The position numbers were made by a program, and so were the translations under genes. Positions 60,001 to 64,000 of a stretch of 64,000 nt of DNA are shown in pieces. The stretch is from the NCBI GenBank assembly GCA_032719365.1, contig CM064867.1, forward strand, positions 56,856,601-56,920,600, in the 5' to 3' direction. The notes below the pieces were generated by a model. It did no database searches. It saw only the letters and a list, made by a program, of their open reading frames with translations, and was not told the origin of the DNA. How positions within the stretch are numbered: the first letter of the stretch is position 1; each line of letters begins with the position of its first letter. The stretch is from Prinsepia uniflora. Taxonomy: Eukaryota > Streptophyta > Magnoliopsida > Rosales > Rosaceae.

Positions 60001-60595
60001 TTCTTTTGTATATGAGATCGATTGGTGATATGTTCACGACGATAGGTGGAAGATCGGCTGGTGATGTATTCACGGTGACATGCTCGGATCTGAGCGGTCC
60101 TGGAGCTTATTTTCAAGCGTTGCACGGATGACGTGACTTATGATGATATGAGATGTGATAGAGGTTGGATATGAGAATGAGTCCTGAGGTTTTAAACCAT
60201 TGATTTGTGTCCAGATATTTTAACATGTGTTGGTTTTATGATGGTTGCATCGGTTTTCGTATTTACTATTTTACAAGAAAGAAATGGTTCTTAAATTGAT
60301 ATTCATGCATGCTTTGTAAAACGGAGGGTGAAATCAATATTTTGAAAAATGATTTTAGTAAATATTTATTTTTGTCCACTCACACTTTTGGTTATTTTGG
60401 CACCCTTCATGTTGATCACGGATGCGGGATGTAGCAAAGACCGAGACATCATATATCGATGTGTACTCCACAAGTCACTGCGAACTATGGAAACCCCGAG
60501 CGGGTTTACAGTTTTATCCGTGGTCTGACACGTGGTGTCAAACGGGAGCAGGCACATCCCACGATAATCCAGGGGGATTGAGATGGGTCCTGTCA
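57044..60595 (+). mobile_element. Element E: 3' LTR, carrying a TRIM
   Basis: It starts TGTAATGACCCG and ends GGGTCCTGTCA, followed by TATAT (60596-60600). Without the 629-bp insertion it is about 2.9 kb. The block 58000-58440 contains six perfect CACGTG cores, including TGCCACGTGGCA twice. Confidence 0.9.
58479..59107 (-). mobile_element. Second TRIM copy, inside element E's 3' LTR
   Basis: On the - strand: repeat (59107-58833), 71-base middle (58832-58762) with primer site TGGTATTAGAGC (58818-58829) and a purine run, and repeat (58761-58479). It is related to the TRIM at 33535 and has the same layout, with LTRs slightly shorter (275 and 283). Target-site copies ACCGT and ACCGA match at four of five bases. 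Confidence 0.9.
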
Positions 60596-61936
60596 TATAT
60601 CTTTCATGAGTGATTCATAGGAGTTCTTCATTCAAAATTAATATGCATATTCCTCATAACTACTTGCCATTGCTTTTAATGAACTCTAGCGTACCAGAAC
60701 TTATTTTAAGTGATTTTCAAAGCTTGTGAGTCAATATACTCTATGATTTTGGACATGACTAAGGCATTACGGTTAACACCGCATATCAAAACATCCATGT
60801 TCCCTATTTGTTCACACAAGTGTGACCTCCTAGTTTTAACCCCTTTGAGCCTATATTAAGCTTTTCATTTATCACCCAAAAAAATCCCAAAAAAATCTAC
60901 TTACGTGAGCCTAGTATAGATATCCTCTGCCTTTGAACGATGGCGTGAAACATAAGAAAGTGATTTGATGATTAAAGACTTGTATGTAAGTGTAGGGAAT
61001 GACTTGTTTAAACTACATTGGTGTACATTGTATTTCCTCTTAAAATGAAAAAAAAAAAAGGAAAAAAGGAAACGAAAAATAATTCAAAAGAAAGTTGGAA
61101 AAAAAAAAGCGATCAAGAACAAAGTTCATAGAAGGTAATAAGTTTCGAGTTTGAGTAAAGTCCCTTATGTTGTGAATTTGGAAACATTGAAGAATTGAAG
61201 GCCTACATTGAAGATTTCGGCCTTTGTCCAAATTTCAAAGCTCAAGGACGTGTAAAATGAAGATCAAAGTTCAACATGATGATATTCAGCCTATATGATG
61301 ATAGGGAAGAACATATGCTTATTTGATGGAGCCTTTGGTTGAGTCCTAGTACATCCTTATACACGACTTATCCTAAAAATTCCATGTCTCTACACCTAGC
61401 CCCATTACAACCTTAATAAAAGAACTTATGATCCATGAGATGAGTAAATTTTGATTGGTTGAGTCAATCTTTAGAGTAAGCTTATGATTTTGGTTCATTC
61501 GTGCAAGTATGTTTAATTTTCCTAAGGCTTATGTTTGAGATTTTACTAAGTACTTTATTTCTATTATATGGGCATCTTCCTCACATACTTTGAGTGCAAA
61601 CACAACCCTTTACATATTGAGTGGAAATTATGAGTGCATATTCTTGTGAGTTGATTCATACTTGTTTAATTCATGCTGAGATCCATCCATCAAAGTTTAC
61701 TCATGGTCTTACTTGTTGAAGCATTTGGTCAATTTTTGTTATTTCTTGAATTCCATGAGCTATTTTGCTTTCTAAAGTGCAAGTCATTGAGGCAATAAGT
61801 ATATTGATGAAATTTGAGACAAATGGTTAAGGACTTAGTTGTTTTAGTTTTAAGGAAAAAAAAAAAAATCTTTGTGTCAATTTTTTGTTTGTTTTCATGT
61901 TTTCTAAGGACTACCAAAGGCTAAGTATGGGAAAAT
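60596..61936 (+). other. Athila-like 3' spacer, second part
   Basis: Non-coding, with A-rich runs (61045-61110). It ends in GGACTACCAAAGGCTAAGTA and a short purine run, the usual lead-in to an Athila/Tat 3' LTR. No env-like frame is seen. Confidence 0.6.
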
Positions 61937-62950
61937 TTATGAGCACCTAATTGATCATATTTTTATATCAATTTTCTTTAAGTTTTACTTTGGTAGAACC
62001 TTAATGATATCACTTCTAACTCATTTTATGCATTTCAGGTATGAATCTCAAGAATGGATGATCTAAAGTTAAACTATGGTGGAAAATGAAGAACCATGTC
62101 ATTGGACCCACGACCAGGTCATTGGACCCTAGACCATGTCACCGAGACCTAAATGATGTCACTAGGACTCAACATGCCACTCGCTCTGTGCCTGTGCTAT
62201 GTGCCTGTCTCGTGTTCGAATAGTGTGCCAAGGTCGTGTACCAACAATGTCACCGGTGACATGTCACTAGCATGTCACTAGTCATGTTCCAGGGATGTTC
62301 CAAGTATCGAATTCAAGTTCTTGTGCCAATGTCATGTTCCAGTAACATGTCACTAGGATGTCACTGGTGACACATCTCTAGGAATGAGTACCAATCGTGT
62401 TACCACTTGGTACCATGCTTGCCATGTGGTAGAAGGTGTCATATGGAAAGCATGGTACCAAGTGGCACCTCTTGACTGAGTGGCTATAAAATGTTTTAGA
62501 CTATACATAATAATCTCAATCATGGTACATAGGTTTTTAATAAAACATTCAATAGCCATAGAGTACATGTGAGATTGGCACATGTCAAGTGGGACCATGT
62601 GGCACATGTCATGTGGTGCCACATTTGAGAGTGAACCAAGGTTGGCAATTGATTCTAGGGACCCTCACGAGCTAGGCAACCATGGTTTAAATGGTGGAAC
62701 GTCTTGGTCGTGGACTGTGTGACAGAGGAAAGGTTGGCTGAAACTTTGAGAGCTCATAACTTGGGAATCCATGTAATATTTCTCAATTCTAGTCTTGTAT
62801 TTGGATTCTTTGGATTGAGTAGACAAATTTTAATTATTAGAACATACAATTTGGTTGAGAAATAAGGGAGATATGAAGGTTTGATGGGATTTAATGGAGA
62901 TTTCCAGTCGACCGCTAACAGCGGCGGCCAAGGCGGTGTGACCCTCTTCT
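61937..62950 (+). mobile_element. Athila-like LTR, 5' part
   Basis: It starts TTATGAGCACCTAATTG (TG changed to TT) and includes a TTTCAGG typical of these LTR starts (62033). A dense run of GTCAC/GTGAC pieces follows at 62090-62370. It matches the inverted fragment at 32078-32406. The right limit is uncertain. Confidence 0.65.
62090..62370 (+). repeat. Cluster of GTGACATGTCAC-like palindromic pieces
   Basis: CATGTCAC, GTCACTAG and CCGGTGACATGTCAC recur through about 280 bases. The same cluster occurs inverted at 32090-32260. Confidence 0.7.
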
Positions 62951-63102
62951 CCAGCAAGCATGTGACATCATCAGATACGTGGAGAGTGCCACATGGAAAT
63001 GGTGCCAAATGGCCCAAATGACAGGTCTCATGTGGTTATATGTGGTAGGGTGACACGTAGGAGGTTAGATTGTTAAGTGCCACATGGAAAATTGTACTTT
63101 TC

Positions 63103-63137
<35 letters not shown>

Positions 63138-63914
63138 GATTGTACTTCTCTAGACACAGGTTTATGGTGGTTTTGGAACCCGGATTTTGGGCTAGTGGAC
63201 AAAAGGTATTTATGGTAACTGTTTTTTGGTATGGTCATCCTCAAGCGATTAGATCGCTGTTATGTAGTTGGACTTCGATGATTCCCAGGGACGAACTCTA
63301 ATGAGGTCTGAGTTGGATTCGACACGTGCCAATGGAGTTGGACTCCGCAAGATCTGTGGTTGTCTACAGTAGTATAGATGGAATGCTAGTTGGACCAGCG
63401 GGACGAGGTTTGGCTGGTATTGACTTGTTGTGTGTCTAGGGGTTTTCAAATGATTTACAACCAGGGTTTTTAGGGAAATATGGGCCAAGGGCAGTTATGA
63501 ATTTTATATGTTTATGCATACATGTTTTATAAAACATAGGGTTTAAAGGATGATTTCGGAAAATGGTTTTCCAAATGTTTTATTTTTGTCCACTCACAGT
63601 TTTCAAGGTTTTTGGTACCCTCCAGGTTGTTCCGGGGACGTGGGATGTATTAAGGCTGAGGTATTGTTGTGGGTCTGTGCACTCTCATTCACCATAGTAG
63701 GTTCTGGTAGTCTTTACTTTCGTGTTTAGTGCTCTAGGTATGTATCATTTTCTAGATTACATATATACTTGACAATGGGAGTTTATCCCTTGTTTGACAT
63801 TGAGGTTGTAATATAATTAGATTGAGGGTACTTTGGTAATTTTAGTGTGTTTGTGTTAGATGGGAGCAAGTCCTCTCACGAGAATAAATGGTGATTTTGG
63901 GGAAGGTCCTATAA
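62951..63914 (+). mobile_element. LTR fragment (3' part) of another chromovirus-like element
   Basis: From about 63490 it has the shared modules ATGCATACATGTTTTATAAA, GTCCACTCACAG (63588) and TACCCTCCAGGTTG, and it ends GGTCCTATAA before a primer-like site. The left limit is approximate. The element continues to the right of the window. Confidence 0.65.
63107..63135 (+). repeat. (TA)n microsatellite
   Basis: About 14 uninterrupted TA units. Confidence 0.95.
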
Positions 63915-63917
63915 TAA

Positions 63918-63929
63918 TGGTACCTTAGC
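63918..63929 (+). promoter_or_regulatory. Probable primer binding site at the right edge
   Basis: TGGTACCTTAGC lies four bases after the LTR end and resembles TGGTATCAGAGC with four changes. The interior begins here and is cut by the window edge. Confidence 0.5.
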
Positions 63930-64000
63930 CGATGCAAAATCAAAAGCAGAGGGCGGAGACTAGCAAATTAGGCCCTACAACATAAAACCGTAGGGTAAAT

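Noticed and set aside
60596..61936. Possible third reading frame (env-like) of an Athila-type element
   Set aside because: No long frame, signal peptide or membrane segment could be seen; the stretch is A-rich spacer.

Overview
This window looks like repeat-rich nuclear DNA of a flowering plant. The evidence is a chromodomain-bearing Ty3/gypsy pol fragment, Athila-like Ty3/gypsy gag, RT, RNase H and integrase remnants, initiator-Met-type primer binding sites, very long LTRs and solo LTRs with 5-bp target-site duplications (TSDs). I cannot name the species. I see no convincing host gene, tRNA, rRNA or CRISPR. Almost every base that can be assigned belongs to nested LTR retrotransposons.

Left part (1-18232). 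A + strand chromovirus pol fragment (1-1644) ends in a polypurine tract and a 3.0-kb LTR (1679-4679). It lies inside the 3' LTR of element A. A is on the - strand: 3' LTR fragment 4680-6002, 3.7-kb ORF-poor interior 6003-9659, 5' LTR fragments 9660-11083 and about 17911-17986. Element B (- strand: LTR 11084-13986, interior 13987-17333, LTR remnant 17334-17910) sits inside A's 5' LTR.

Middle part (18233-32406). Element C (- strand, 18233-28226) has near-matching TSDs (ctagg/cttgg) and a solo LTR (21447-24282, TSD tcaac) inside it. A + strand solo LTR (28492-30913, TSD tttaa) follows, then two - strand LTR fragments.

Right part (32520-62950). A broken gag and an Athila-like framework on the + strand (LTR 33041-35816, primer site 35821, RT/RNase H/integrase 39119-40634, 42788-42895 and 49812-50360, 3' spacer, second LTR at 61937) have been split by later insertions. 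These are a 720-bp TRIM (33535-34254), an inverted-end LTR derivative G (36298-38082), a rearranged fragment F (40635-42788), element D (42896-49811) and element E (50946-60595, TSD tatat). E carries a second TRIM in its 3' LTR. The window ends in another LTR 3' end with a primer site (63918-63929).

The main biological point is that A, B, D and E are large LTR elements with interiors of about 3 kb that hold no recognisable gag or pol. They share LTR architecture and a 3'-end motif with the chromovirus at the left edge. This fits LARD-type non-autonomous elements moved in trans by a Tekay/Del-like chromovirus. Their LTRs share an inverted pair GTGAGTGGAC...GTCCACTCAC placed like intron ends, and between the two an array of small covarying palindromes. 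I consider these the most interesting unexplained signals. Boundaries come from reading by eye: TSD-supported ends are good to the base, and module edges are approximate.
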